DNA of 64,000 bases from assembly GCF_000384155.1 (NCBI RefSeq), contig NZ_KB913031.1, positions 2,474,961 through 2,538,960 of the forward strand, in the 5' to 3' direction. The notes beneath the pieces were generated by a model, which saw nothing but the letters and a program-made list of their open reading frames with translations, had not been told where the DNA came from and did not search any database. This DNA is from Methylophilus sp. 42. GTDB lineage: Bacteria; Pseudomonadota; Gammaproteobacteria; Burkholderiales; Methylophilaceae. Shown here piece after piece: positions 27,313 through 35,932 of the stretch. Numbering within the stretch: the stretch's first letter is position 1; the number at the start of each line of letters is the position of its first letter. The position numbers and the translations under genes were made by a program.

Positions 27313-27816
27313 TTATACTGGCTGCCAGACACGTCCAGGCGCATTCTGGTTAGGATTTCCCTCAATGCGGATCAGCTTGGCCGGGCCATCGCGGCGTGGC
27401 GAGTGAATCTCATTTTCGTTATAGACGCGGACATTGCCTGGCCTCAATTCAATCGAATCACGTAATTTGACCGTACCGGGCTTGCCGCCTGGTTCAGCCG
27501 GGTCGATCACATCCCAGCCATCCATGGTCGTCACGCCGGCGACCTGGCCATAAATGGCCCAGGAGACACCGTGATCATGCGGTTGTGTTTTTCTGGCTTC
27601 TTTAAACACGTGGCCCAGAATGGCAAAGCCTAAATCGGTATCTTCGTACAGTACGCGACGTTGTGGTTGGGCGTCATCCAGGTATTGCTGTGCGAATGCC
27701 TGATCGGATACCACATCTTGCAGATACACGCGTACACGCTCACGACCAGCCGGACCTTTGTCCTCCAGCAAAAAGGTGCGTACCTGCTGCGCGACCGAAT
27801 CAATTGTAAAAGCCAT
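27313..27816 (-). CDS. Cupin protein, cysteine-dioxygenase-like
   Basis: 167 residues from the ATG at 27816 (AGGAG upstream). It has a single cupin fold with a likely three-histidine iron site: His80 and His82 in [10 protein letters not shown], and His138 in NENEIHSP. This is the facial triad of thiol dioxygenases such as cysteine dioxygenase and mercaptopropionate dioxygenase, which convert a thiol to a sulfinate. It lies 53 bases after DszB2, a putative sulfinate desulfinase, so the two could act in sequence. The substrate is unknown; the assignment rests on the His pattern and the context. Confidence 0.7.
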   Translation of the reverse strand: MAFTIDSVAQQVRTFLLEDKGPAGRERVRVYLQDVVSDQAFAQQYLDDAQPQRRVLYEDTDLGFAILGHVFKEARKTQPHDHGVSWAIYGQVAGVTTMDGWDVIDPAEPGGKPGTVKLRDSIELRPGNVRVYNENEIHSPRRDGPAKLIRIEGNPNQNAPGRVWQPV

Positions 27817-27869
27817 GCTTGCTCCTGAAAAAAAAAGATGGCACGTGCAAGACACGCGCCACCATGGTG

Positions 27870-28964
27870 TTAAGCAGCCAGTTTGCCGCCCTGTTCGTTA
27901 GCCAACAGTTGTTCTAATGCCTGCTGTGCATCGGCCAATGGTCTGGTATCAATCCAGGCATCAAAGTCAAAGTCGCGGTCCAGAATGCCGTAGGTGAGCA
28001 GGAAGTTTTTCTGCTGACGGAACAACTCAATGCGCTCTGCAGACAAATCAGGTGCCAGTGACAGGTGGAAGCCATTGCGATAAGCCGCAGCCACCCCTTC
28101 TGCCGTGCCGCCAGTTTCACTTTGCAGGATTTCATGCACGCCGGCCAGATTGGTTTTGGCCCATTCTGCGGCGCGCAAGGTTTGGGTTAAAAAGCGAACC
28201 ACGTAATCGTAGTGATTTTCTAACAGGTAACGATGGACGGTGATCGGGCGTGGCGTACCGTTATTCACACGGAAACGTTTTTCCGGCAGCGCATCGAGGT
28301 CAATCCCCACTACCAAACCTTGGTCACGGGCACCGTCTTGTGCTGCCGCACCTTTAACATACACAGCATCGACTTTACCTTCGAGCAGGGCGTTGAAACT
28401 GGATTGCCAGCCACCATAACGACGACCAGACGCGGTCACTTCGTTTTGACCGACCTCGACCAGCTGGATGTCATCCAGTGTCAGGCCAACGGAATCCAGT
28501 GCGCCTTTATAACCATGCAGGCTGCTATGACGCGTGATGGTCCGGCCACGCTTGTTCTCAATCACATCTTTGGGGTTATACGCAGGCAACCCCAGGCGCT
28601 TGCCCTTGAGGTCTTCCGGGCGGCGGATATTGGAATCCGGGCGCACAATAATGGATTGTGATTCTTCGATCCAGGTCAGGCCGATCAAACGGGTTTCTGC
28701 GCCCTGCGCTTTGGCCGGGATCGCAAACAGGTTACCGCCTTCGCGAATCAATGTTTGCAGACCGTGGTCGTAATGGTGATGCCTGAAATCAGCACTGTCA
28801 TCATCCTGCAAGGCACGCAGGCGAATATTGTCCGCAGCAAACTCTTCTTGCAGCCAGCCCAGCTTAAACGCAATACCGGAAGCCGTCGGTACACCACCTT
28901 GACCATTACCCGCGCAACGCGTAAACCAAAGCGTATTGTCAGGAAGTTGTTGTTGATTACTCAT
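27870..28964 (-). CDS. DszB-like putative sulfinate desulfinase 2
   Basis: 364 residues, no signal peptide. It is the second copy of the DszB-like family: Cys17 in LWFTRCAGNG, and HYDHGLQTLIREGGN with His and Arg 10 residues apart, as in DszB. After the cysteine it has AGNGQGG instead of the PVP of the other two copies, which may change the pocket. The C-terminal half keeps VDAVYVKGAAA and RVNNGTPRPITVHR. It heads an operon with a thiol-dioxygenase-like cupin and dodecin, behind a sigma-54 promoter with a long leader. Substrate and activity are inferred. Confidence 0.75.
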   Translation of the reverse strand: MSNQQQLPDNTLWFTRCAGNGQGGVPTASGIAFKLGWLQEEFAADNIRLRALQDDDSADFRHHHYDHGLQTLIREGGNLFAIPAKAQGAETRLIGLTWIEESQSIIVRPDSNIRRPEDLKGKRLGLPAYNPKDVIENKRGRTITRHSSLHGYKGALDSVGLTLDDIQLVEVGQNEVTASGRRYGGWQSSFNALLEGKVDAVYVKGAAAQDGARDQGLVVGIDLDALPEKRFRVNNGTPRPITVHRYLLENHYDYVVRFLTQTLRAAEWAKTNLAGVHEILQSETGGTAEGVAAAYRNGFHLSLAPDLSAERIELFRQQKNFLLTYGILDRDFDFDAWIDTRPLADAQQALEQLLANEQGGKLAA

Positions 28965-29141
28965 AAATACATTCCTTTAGTGAATTAAATTGTTTTCATG
29001 GCGGCTCAAACGCGTTGTATTCGCCATGTCTGTTGGTCCATGTGATTGCCACTGCTAACGTACGCAAGCCACCTCCAGAAGCACGGTTCCCGAGGGATTC
29101 ACCATCAAACGTTGCGTTTGTTTAACAGTTCATGCAGTTAT

Positions 29142-29159
29142 CTGCACAAAATATGCCAA
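29142..29159 (-). promoter_or_regulatory. Sigma-54 promoter of DszB2 operon
   Basis: Minus-strand TTGGCATATTTTGTGCAG has GG-N10-GC spacing. The leader to the ATG at 28964 would be about 168 bases. Confidence 0.7.
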
Positions 29160-29254
29160 ATGCAAAGAAACTTAAATATCCAATATAATTCAATGAGTTG
29201 CGAGTAATCAACAACAGCATCCCAAATGCGTGTGTACGCTATTAAACAGCCGGG

Positions 29255-29270
29255 TGATGTAATTTCAACA
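29255..29270 (-). promoter_or_regulatory. Putative activator site upstream of DszB2
   Basis: TGATGTAATTTCAACA on the + strand matches the shared element with one change, about 98 bases from the -24 box; same variant as at 12694. Confidence 0.5.
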
Positions 29271-29285
29271 GTTGATTGCTTCTTA

Positions 29286-31145
29286 TTAAAGCTGCTCGCC
29301 TGCCTCATAGGCGTGATACAACTCGGCATATTTACCCTGCTGCTGGATCAGTTGCGCATGCGGACCAAGTTCAGCCAATTCACCGTGATGTATCACGGCA
29401 ATCAGGTCAGCATCGCGGATGGTGGCCAGGCGGTGCGCAATAATAATGGCAGTGCGGCCTTCGCATAAACGCCGTAACGCGTGCTGGATACGGCGTTCGG
29501 TTTGTATGTCGACGGCCGACGTGGCTTCATCGAGAATGAGAATAGTGGGGTTGGCCAGATAAGCGCGCAGCAAACACACCAGTTGGCGCTGGCCGTGGCT
29601 GAGGTGTGAGCCCATGGCACCCACTTCGGTATAGTATCCATGTGGCAGACGGCTAATCAGGTCATCAATGCCTAACTCGGCCGCGGCTTGTTCAAAGTCA
29701 GCCAAGGTAGCTTCAGGTTTTGCGAGGTGCAGGTTATCAATAATGCTGCCGCTAAACAGCACGTTGTCTTGCAACACGACCCCTACATGCTGACGCAAAT
29801 TACGCTGGCTCAGCTGGCGGATATCGACCTGGTCAATAAGCACTTGCCCTTGCTGTACATCATAAAAACGCGTCAGCAATTGAATTAAGGTACTTTTACC
29901 GTGGCCGGTTGGGCCGACAATCGCCAATACCTGCCCGGCCGGAACCGTTAAATCCAGGTTTCGAATAACAGGCTTGGACTGATCTGGCACATAGGAAAAA
30001 CCGACATTTTTAAAGCTCACTTCGCCTTTAATCGAGGCAAGTGTCTGCGCGTTAGGAGCATCCACAATTTCCGGCCTGGTATCCAGTAATAAAAACACAC
30101 GCTGGGCCGAAGCCACACCATTGGTATAACGCTCTACAAGGTCACCAAGCTCCTGTAGCGGCCCCAGAAACATATAGACATAAAACAGGCTGGCCGCAAA
30201 TTGCCCCAGGGTTAAATGGCCCAGAGTGACTTCCTCACCGCCTGCCACTAAAAGCAACATCAGGCCCAGTATCGTCAGCACGCCCGTGAAGTGCGTGAAC
30301 CAGCCGGAGGCAATATTGCTACGGACCAGTGAATGAATAAAGGCATTGACCAGCGCACGGTAGCGCTGCAAGTTGCTGTCTTCCTGCACGGTTTGTTTGA
30401 TAATGCGCACGCCTGCCACGGTCTCGACCAGATGCGCGGTAAAACGGGTACGGTTTTCAGCCACACGCGCAAAATGCTGGCTGGATAATTTCCGGAATAG
30501 CGTGCTGGAAAGGATAAGCAAGGGAATCACCAGCGCCAGGTGATAAAACAGCGTCGGCGACACCCACAACAATATGCCAGCGGCCATGACGAACCTGAGC
30601 AAGGCAGAAAATATCTCCGGCGGCCCTTGAATCAGCAGGGGTTCCAGGGCATCAATATCCCGATCGACCCTGGAAATGATGCGGCCAGATTTGGTGCGGT
30701 CAAAGTAAGCCACGCTTAGTTGCTGTACGTGGCTAAACAGGTCTATGCGCAACTGGTTCAAAATGCGGATAGCCGCCGTACCGGAAAAATATTGCGACAA
30801 GCCAGCCAGCACAAAACGCGCGGCCCACATACCGGCAAGGCCAAGCATGGCGACATTAATCACATGCCAGTTCAAGCCAACCACGGTGCCACGGTCAGCC
30901 GCAACCTGTGACTCATACAGCAAACCGAAATCAATGGCCTGCTGAATAAAATAAGGGCGCAAGAATACAAAGCAAACCAGGGCCAGTTCGAGCAGCATGG
31001 CACTCACAATATACTTGCGAACGGGTTTCAACAGTGGCAGCAGGCGCCAGAACATATTGCGGTTCAGTTGCTGCTTGGCCAGGGTTTCTTCGAGCTCGAT
31101 ATCAGACAAGGCCTTAATATTCGGGTTACGTTCAGCGGCCATCAT
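29286..31145 (-). CDS. ABC exporter half-transporter, catalytic subunit B2
   Basis: 619 residues: six membrane helices and one ATPase domain with Walker A GPTGHGKST, altered signature LSHGQRQLV, catalytic LILDEATSAVD and switch IIAHRLAT. It is clearly paralogous to the gene at 20461, sharing the unusual GHGKST and LSHGQ and a similar N-terminus (ALSDIELEETLAKQQLNRN). It overlaps the 3 prime end of its partner at 31132 by 14 bases. Together they form a second heterodimeric exporter of unknown cargo. Confidence 0.88.
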   Translation of the reverse strand: MMAAERNPNIKALSDIELEETLAKQQLNRNMFWRLLPLLKPVRKYIVSAMLLELALVCFVFLRPYFIQQAIDFGLLYESQVAADRGTVVGLNWHVINVAMLGLAGMWAARFVLAGLSQYFSGTAAIRILNQLRIDLFSHVQQLSVAYFDRTKSGRIISRVDRDIDALEPLLIQGPPEIFSALLRFVMAAGILLWVSPTLFYHLALVIPLLILSSTLFRKLSSQHFARVAENRTRFTAHLVETVAGVRIIKQTVQEDSNLQRYRALVNAFIHSLVRSNIASGWFTHFTGVLTILGLMLLLVAGGEEVTLGHLTLGQFAASLFYVYMFLGPLQELGDLVERYTNGVASAQRVFLLLDTRPEIVDAPNAQTLASIKGEVSFKNVGFSYVPDQSKPVIRNLDLTVPAGQVLAIVGPTGHGKSTLIQLLTRFYDVQQGQVLIDQVDIRQLSQRNLRQHVGVVLQDNVLFSGSIIDNLHLAKPEATLADFEQAAAELGIDDLISRLPHGYYTEVGAMGSHLSHGQRQLVCLLRAYLANPTILILDEATSAVDIQTERRIQHALRRLCEGRTAIIIAHRLATIRDADLIAVIHHGELAELGPHAQLIQQQGKYAELYHAYEAGEQL

Positions 31146-33000
31146 CCAACCCCATCAGTGCACGATAACGTGCATTATTCTTCACCAGCGCCTGATGTGT
31201 ATCAGCAGCGATAATGCTGCCACCTGCCAGGAATAGCACCTTATCTGCCAGCAAAATGGTAGATAACTTGCTGGCAATCACCAGTACCGTCGTTGCACGC
31301 CCTTGTGTTTTCAGGGCGCGGATATTGTTTAATACATTGCGTTCAGTCACCGCATCCAGCGCACTGGTGGCGTCATCCAGCACCAGGATACGCGGCTGTC
31401 CGAGCAAGGCGCGCGCCAGACAGACACGTTGCCGCTGGCCACCAGACAAAGTCACGCCACGGTCACCAATGCGGGTTTCCAGGCCGTCACTCAGACTCAC
31501 CAGCAGCTCTGATGCACTCGCCATTTGCAGCGCCCATTCCAGGTCGTCGTCAGTGGCTTCAGGCGCCGCCAGCCGCATATTGGCCGCTAGCGTATCGGAG
31601 AACAAAAAAGCCTCCTGCGGTACGGTATGTACCTGTTTGCGCAATTCGGCCAGTTGCAGGTCTTTGACGTCCAGCCATTGGCCATCACTTCCCGCAATTC
31701 CGACCCGGCCATGGCTGACTTCTGCCAGTCTGGGCACCAGGCCTGCCAGTGTACTTTTTCCCGATCCGGTGGTACCCACCAGCGCCACAATTTCACCGGC
31801 CTCGATATCAAATGTGCAATCACTGAGTACCGGATTACCCCCTTCTGGCGGTAACACCGACACCTGTTCAAAGCGTAGTGATAATGGCCCGGCCGGTAAG
31901 GCCTGCGTGCCAGATGTGATCTCTGGCTCGGCATCCAGCAGGTCCCAGATGCGAGCCGCCGAAGAGCGTGCATCAGCGAACACCTGCATGACCCGCCCCA
32001 CGCCCTCTACCCTAAACACCAGGGTATTCACCATGAGTAAAGCAGCAATCAACTGACCAAGATTGAGCGCGTGCGTATAAACCAGGTGGCAGCCAAACCC
32101 CAGCACCCAGACTTGCCCCAGCGCGACCACAAATTGCGGCAAGGGAATACGTGAGGTATAAAACGACAGGGCGGCAAACGCCTGTGTCATAAAGCCCTGC
32201 ACCTGTTGCTCAAAACGTTTGATACGGCTGGCTTCCAGCGCAAAGGCCTTGATCACGCGTACGCCATTGACGCCTTCGGTCAGGTCCTGGTTCACGGCAT
32301 CGTAAGCTTCGCTCACTGCCCGATCGAGTTTAACCAGGTGTTCGGTTTGCAACAGTAAAATACCAAACCCAATCAGGCACAACAGCAGCGGCACCAGGCC
32401 CAGCCAGAAGTCATACCAGAATAAAAATCCCATGGCGGCGCTGACCACCAATGCCGTATCTACCACCTGGCGCCAGAAGCTGATCAACGCATCTCGCAAC
32501 TTGTCAGAGTCGCGCGTGGTGCGCGTCACCAGTTCGCCTGCGCCATGTTGCCAGTGATAGCTCTGATCCAGTCGCTGTACCTGAATCAAAATGCGCTCAC
32601 GCAAATGTCCAATCAGGTTCTGCTGGATTATCAATGATAACCAGCCGACAAAATACAAGATCGCGGCACGTGCCAGCGCAATGCCGACAATGATCAGTAA
32701 CCAGTGCCAGGCCACCTCGCTATTCAAAGCGCCAGTAACCGTGCGCACAATGGCTTTGCCATGCTGCACCTCATCAATGGCACGCGCAATCAGGCCTTGC
32801 TGCAATGCCAGCAGCACATTGGCCGCCGCAAACAACCCGGTACAGAGCCAGAACCGGACCGGGGTTCGGCTATACAGCAGCAGACAGCGGATCAGCGGGT
32901 AATGATGGAGGTTAAAGGCAAAAAATGCAGGCCATGGTTGCTGGCCTGACTGCGGTAATACAGGTTTGTTTTCAAGAGAGTGTTCAGTCAAAGGATTCAA
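31132..33000 (-). CDS. ABC exporter half-transporter, degenerate-site subunit A2
   Basis: 622 residues, paralogue of the gene at 18624. Walker A is GTTGSGKST and the signature LSGGQRQRV is intact, but Walker B is LVLDDATSALD with Asp in place of Glu and the switch is IASKLST without the histidine. These are the same degenerate positions as in A1, so the asymmetry is conserved. The start is probably a TTG at 33000 (or the in-frame TTG at 32991); no ATG fits. A strong hairpin lies 17 bases upstream. Confidence 0.85.
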   Translation of the reverse strand: MNPLTEHSLENKPVLPQSGQQPWPAFFAFNLHHYPLIRCLLLYSRTPVRFWLCTGLFAAANVLLALQQGLIARAIDEVQHGKAIVRTVTGALNSEVAWHWLLIIVGIALARAAILYFVGWLSLIIQQNLIGHLRERILIQVQRLDQSYHWQHGAGELVTRTTRDSDKLRDALISFWRQVVDTALVVSAAMGFLFWYDFWLGLVPLLLCLIGFGILLLQTEHLVKLDRAVSEAYDAVNQDLTEGVNGVRVIKAFALEASRIKRFEQQVQGFMTQAFAALSFYTSRIPLPQFVVALGQVWVLGFGCHLVYTHALNLGQLIAALLMVNTLVFRVEGVGRVMQVFADARSSAARIWDLLDAEPEITSGTQALPAGPLSLRFEQVSVLPPEGGNPVLSDCTFDIEAGEIVALVGTTGSGKSTLAGLVPRLAEVSHGRVGIAGSDGQWLDVKDLQLAELRKQVHTVPQEAFLFSDTLAANMRLAAPEATDDDLEWALQMASASELLVSLSDGLETRIGDRGVTLSGGQRQRVCLARALLGQPRILVLDDATSALDAVTERNVLNNIRALKTQGRATTVLVIASKLSTILLADKVLFLAGGSIIAADTHQALVKNNARYRALMGLDDGR

Positions 33001-33016
33001 CTTCTATCTAAATCTT

Positions 33017-33060
33017 GATCTTGGCGCACAGCATCGCGTTGCGATGTCTGCGCCAAGATC
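33017..33060. terminator. Long hairpin between ssuC-like gene and exporter operon
   Basis: GATCTTGGCGCA...CATCGC pairs with GCGATG...TGCGCCAAGATC over about 20 bases with a three-base loop and one small mismatch. No T tract follows on either strand. It lies 54 bases past the permease stop and 16 bases before the exporter start, so it may partly terminate the ssu operon or protect a processed RNA end. Confidence 0.6.
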
Positions 33061-33114
33061 TATATATTGAGTGCGGCGATGGCTTATGGTGATGGTTGGC
33101 GGTTGCGGACGGCG

Positions 33115-33888
33115 CTAGCCGACCTGACGCCATTTGAACAGGTGATTACTCGCCAGCTTAATCAGCAGAGACATCCCATAACCGAGTACGCCAATCACAA
33201 AAGTCACAATAATCAGGACATCCATCCTGGAAGCTTCCTGTGCATTCATCATTAAATTACCCAGGCCAGCACCGGCAGTGAACAATAGCTCGCTACCGAT
33301 GGTGGATAACCAGGCAAACGCCAGTGCCAGTGAAAAGCCAGTGAATATCTGCGGCAAGGCAGCGGGCAAGGTGATGCGGCGATAGATCTGCCAGCGGCTC
33401 AAGCGATACACCTGGCCGACCTCCTGAAATTTGTGGTCCACCTGCAACATGCCTTCAAAGGTGGATAACACCACCGGGTAAAACGCCGACAGGCTGACGA
33501 CGATCAGCTTTGAGGTATCGCCATTGCCAAACCATAATGCGAACAATGGCACCAGGCCCAGCAAAGGCACTTGGCGGATCGCATGGTAAATCGGCGTAAT
33601 CAGGATGTTGGCTGTACGCGACACGGCCACCAATGAGCCGACCAGGAAACCGGCACTGGCGCCCAGTAACAGGCCGGTAAGTGCACGCTGTACACTGGCC
33701 TGCACATTCACCAGCAACTCGCCACTGCGGCTGAGCTCGACCACACCCGCCCAAATCTGGCCCAATGAAGCAAAGGCATAAGCATGATTGGCATCCAGGC
33801 GCGACATCGCATCCCAGGCCAGAATGACCACTATCGGCAATATCCAGCCACGCCAGTCGGGAATCCATTTATAAAAAGAATTTTGCAT
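33115..33888 (-). CDS. SsuC-like sulfonate permease 1
   Basis: 257 residues, inner-membrane permease of the SsuC/TauC/NitT family with about six helices. The ATPase-coupling loop is YRLSRWQIYRRITLPAALPQIFTG and is preceded by YHAIRQVPLLGLVPLFALWFG. It is the last gene of the ssuB-tonB-exbB-exbD-ssuC-ssuC series. A second, different permease lies just upstream, so the channel may be a heterodimer; SsuC-type channels are normally homodimers. Confidence 0.87.
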   Translation of the reverse strand: MQNSFYKWIPDWRGWILPIVVILAWDAMSRLDANHAYAFASLGQIWAGVVELSRSGELLVNVQASVQRALTGLLLGASAGFLVGSLVAVSRTANILITPIYHAIRQVPLLGLVPLFALWFGNGDTSKLIVVSLSAFYPVVLSTFEGMLQVDHKFQEVGQVYRLSRWQIYRRITLPAALPQIFTGFSLALAFAWLSTIGSELLFTAGAGLGNLMMNAQEASRMDVLIIVTFVIGVLGYGMSLLIKLASNHLFKWRQVG

Positions 33889-33926
33889 GCGGATGTCTAT
33901 CTACTTATTTGCTGTTGATGAATGAC

Positions 33927-34694
33927 TTATGCTTTGACCGCGGGTTGCCAGGGAATCAGGCGAATCTCGGCCCACTTAAAGAGTTTGTCTATGCTAAAGC
34001 CGACCAGGCCGGTGATGACGACGCCGACCATGACAACATCAAGGCGAAACATTTCGCGCCCTAATTGCATCATTTGGCCGATACCGCTATCCGCTGCGAG
34101 AAGTTCCGCCGCGACTAGGATGGTCCAGGAGCGTGAAAAAGCGATCCTGAGCCCAGTGAATACAGGCGGTGTAATGGCCGGAATAATCAGTTTGCGATAC
34201 AGCGTGGTTTTGGGTAGCTGATAAATGCGCGCCACTTCAAAATAGTTTTTGGACACCCCTTTGGTCGCATCATAGGCTGCCAATGCAACGGTCAAAAAAG
34301 CGGCCTTGGTCACAATAATGACCTTGAAAATCTCATCCACTCCCAGTAACAGGATCAGGATGGGAATCAAGGCGATCGTAGGCACCTGACGCAAGCCTTG
34401 AAACAAGGGCAACGCAAACGCTTCTACCCGCGGTGAAATCGCCATCCAGATACCGAACAGCACACCAGTGAGTGCACCGAGGCCAAAGCCGGTAAGCAGG
34501 CGGAAGAAGCTGGCTTTGAGGTGCAAGGCCAGTTCGCCGTTAGCCGTGAGCTCTTCCAGCGTGGCCACCACCGCACCGGGCGAAACCAGCACATCGTCAG
34601 CGTACCAGCCCGCCGCTGCCACCCACCACCATACAAGCAGCAGCAGGATGGGCGAAATCAGGAAAGGGAAGAATTGTTTCCAATCACGTGTCAT
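33927..34694 (-). CDS. SsuC-like sulfonate permease 2
   Basis: 255 residues of the same permease family, distinct from its neighbour. It has FQGLRQVPTIALIPILILLLG and the coupling loop YQLPKTTLYRKLIIPAITPPVFTG. I start it at the ATG of 34694, though the TTG just before it is possible. It sits between exbD and the other permease gene, 38 bases apart. Together with SsuB and the SsuA-like protein at 37901 it would make an importer for organosulfur compounds. Confidence 0.87.
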   Translation of the reverse strand: MTRDWKQFFPFLISPILLLLVWWWVAAAGWYADDVLVSPGAVVATLEELTANGELALHLKASFFRLLTGFGLGALTGVLFGIWMAISPRVEAFALPLFQGLRQVPTIALIPILILLLGVDEIFKVIIVTKAAFLTVALAAYDATKGVSKNYFEVARIYQLPKTTLYRKLIIPAITPPVFTGLRIAFSRSWTILVAAELLAADSGIGQMMQLGREMFRLDVVMVGVVITGLVGFSIDKLFKWAEIRLIPWQPAVKA

Positions 34695-34755
34695 CAACTT
34701 GCTACCTCATCCAGTTTCACTCTAGTCACTTTGTTTCACTATTCGCCTTGTTTCG

Positions 34756-35160
34756 CTACTCGCCTTGCGTCAATACGGCCACGCGCGTGATACCAGCACG
34801 CTCAATCGCCGCCATCACTTTGGCGACTTTGCCGTAATTCACGGCCTCGTCAGAACTCAAATGCAAGGTCACATCCGGGTTGTTATCATGCAATTTTTTC
34901 AGCTCAGGCTCTATCGTTTCCAGCGGATACTCCTGGCGATCGATAAACAGCTTGCCAGCGGCATCCACCGATACCGTCACTGGCTTTTTCTGCTCAGGCG
35001 CTTTGGTGGCTGCTGTTTTCGGCAGGTTGACCTGGATCGCGTTGTTCATCAAGGGCGCGGTCACAATAAAAGCCACCAGCAATACCAGCATGACATCGAC
35101 CAATGGCGTGACGTTGATTTCACTCAATACGTCATCATCAGCATTTGTGGAAATAGCCAT
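34756..35160 (-). CDS. exbD: ExbD, TonB-system proton channel subunit
   Basis: 134 residues with the ExbD layout: a short cytoplasmic N-terminus, one membrane helix beginning EINVTPLVDVMLVLLVAFIV that carries the essential aspartate, and a periplasmic domain ending in ITRVAVLTQGE. With ExbB and TonB it turns the proton gradient into work for outer-membrane receptors. Its ATG overlaps the exbB stop by one base, showing translational coupling. The likely client is the receptor at 16121. Confidence 0.92.
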   Translation of the reverse strand: MAISTNADDDVLSEINVTPLVDVMLVLLVAFIVTAPLMNNAIQVNLPKTAATKAPEQKKPVTVSVDAAGKLFIDRQEYPLETIEPELKKLHDNNPDVTLHLSSDEAVNYGKVAKVMAAIERAGITRVAVLTQGE

Positions 35161-35906
35161 TATGCAGTTGCTCCTTTAAGGTTACGCACCACCGCAGAAG
35201 CTGCTGAAGAGGATGCAACAAACTCACCGGCCTTGGAGCCATCTGCCTTTTTAAAGGTGACGCGACGCGATACTTTGATTAAATCTTCAGCAAAATCATC
35301 CAGATTGGTGCTGCTGGTTTTTAAGCGACGCAGGAAAAAGTTATAAGCCAGCACCGCAGGCACCGCCACGGCAATACCAATGGCTGTCGCCACCAGCGCT
35401 TCACCAATCGGGCCCGCGACCACTTCCAGGCTGGCGGTGCCCAGCTTGCTGATGTCGGTCAGCGCGTGCATGATGCCCCAGACCGTACCCAGCAAACCAA
35501 CAAACGGCGCGGTACTACCGATACTGGCCAATACAACCAGGCCTGCTTCACGTAATACGCGCTCTTTTTGAATCTGCTGGCGCAGTGCGCGCTCAAGTAC
35601 TTCCTGGCGGTCACCGCTATGACGCAGATCATCGGCAGACTCCACATCCAGGTCTTTCAGGGTTTCAAAACCCACTTGGGCGACACGATAGGCGGGGCCG
35701 TTATGGCCTTCCAGCGTAGCAGCTTCCTGCAGGCTTTTTGCACCCCAGAAGGCGGCCCTGAATTTAACGTTTTGCTTGCGGATCAGCCACACCTGGAAAG
35801 ACTTGGCCAGGATAATGGTCCAGGTCACGCCAGAGGCCACCAGCAAGGTAATCAATACACCAAGCACCACTGGGGATGCGCTTTGATAGGTTTCTAAACT
35901 AAACAT
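35160..35906 (-). CDS. exbB: ExbB, TonB-system proton channel subunit
   Basis: 248 residues of the MotA/TolQ/ExbB family with three membrane helices. The hallmarks are LVVLASIGSTAPFVGLLGTVWG and GPIGEALVATAIGIAVAVPAVLAYN. The first helix lies near residues 13-33. It forms the pentameric part of the proton channel with ExbD. It sits between tonB and exbD with very short gaps, inside the sulfonate-importer gene set. Confidence 0.93.
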   Translation of the reverse strand: MFSLETYQSASPVVLGVLITLLVASGVTWTIILAKSFQVWLIRKQNVKFRAAFWGAKSLQEAATLEGHNGPAYRVAQVGFETLKDLDVESADDLRHSGDRQEVLERALRQQIQKERVLREAGLVVLASIGSTAPFVGLLGTVWGIMHALTDISKLGTASLEVVAGPIGEALVATAIGIAVAVPAVLAYNFFLRRLKTSSTNLDDFAEDLIKVSRRVTFKKADGSKAGEFVASSSAASAVVRNLKGATA

Positions 35907-35932
35907 AATATTTCCTTTTCAAATTAAAAAAA

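Larger units (their letters stand above)
28965..29285. other. Intergenic region with DszB2 promoter
   Basis: The 321 bases between DszB2 and the exporter gene B2 hold the sigma-54 promoter at 29142 and an activator-type element at 29255. I see no gene in it. Confidence 0.65.

Noticed and set aside
18624-33000. Recent inverted duplication or assembly artefact of the exporter region
   Set aside because: Protein sequences of the paired genes have clearly diverged and the nucleotide sequences are not near-identical, so this is an old paralogy rather than a recent copy.
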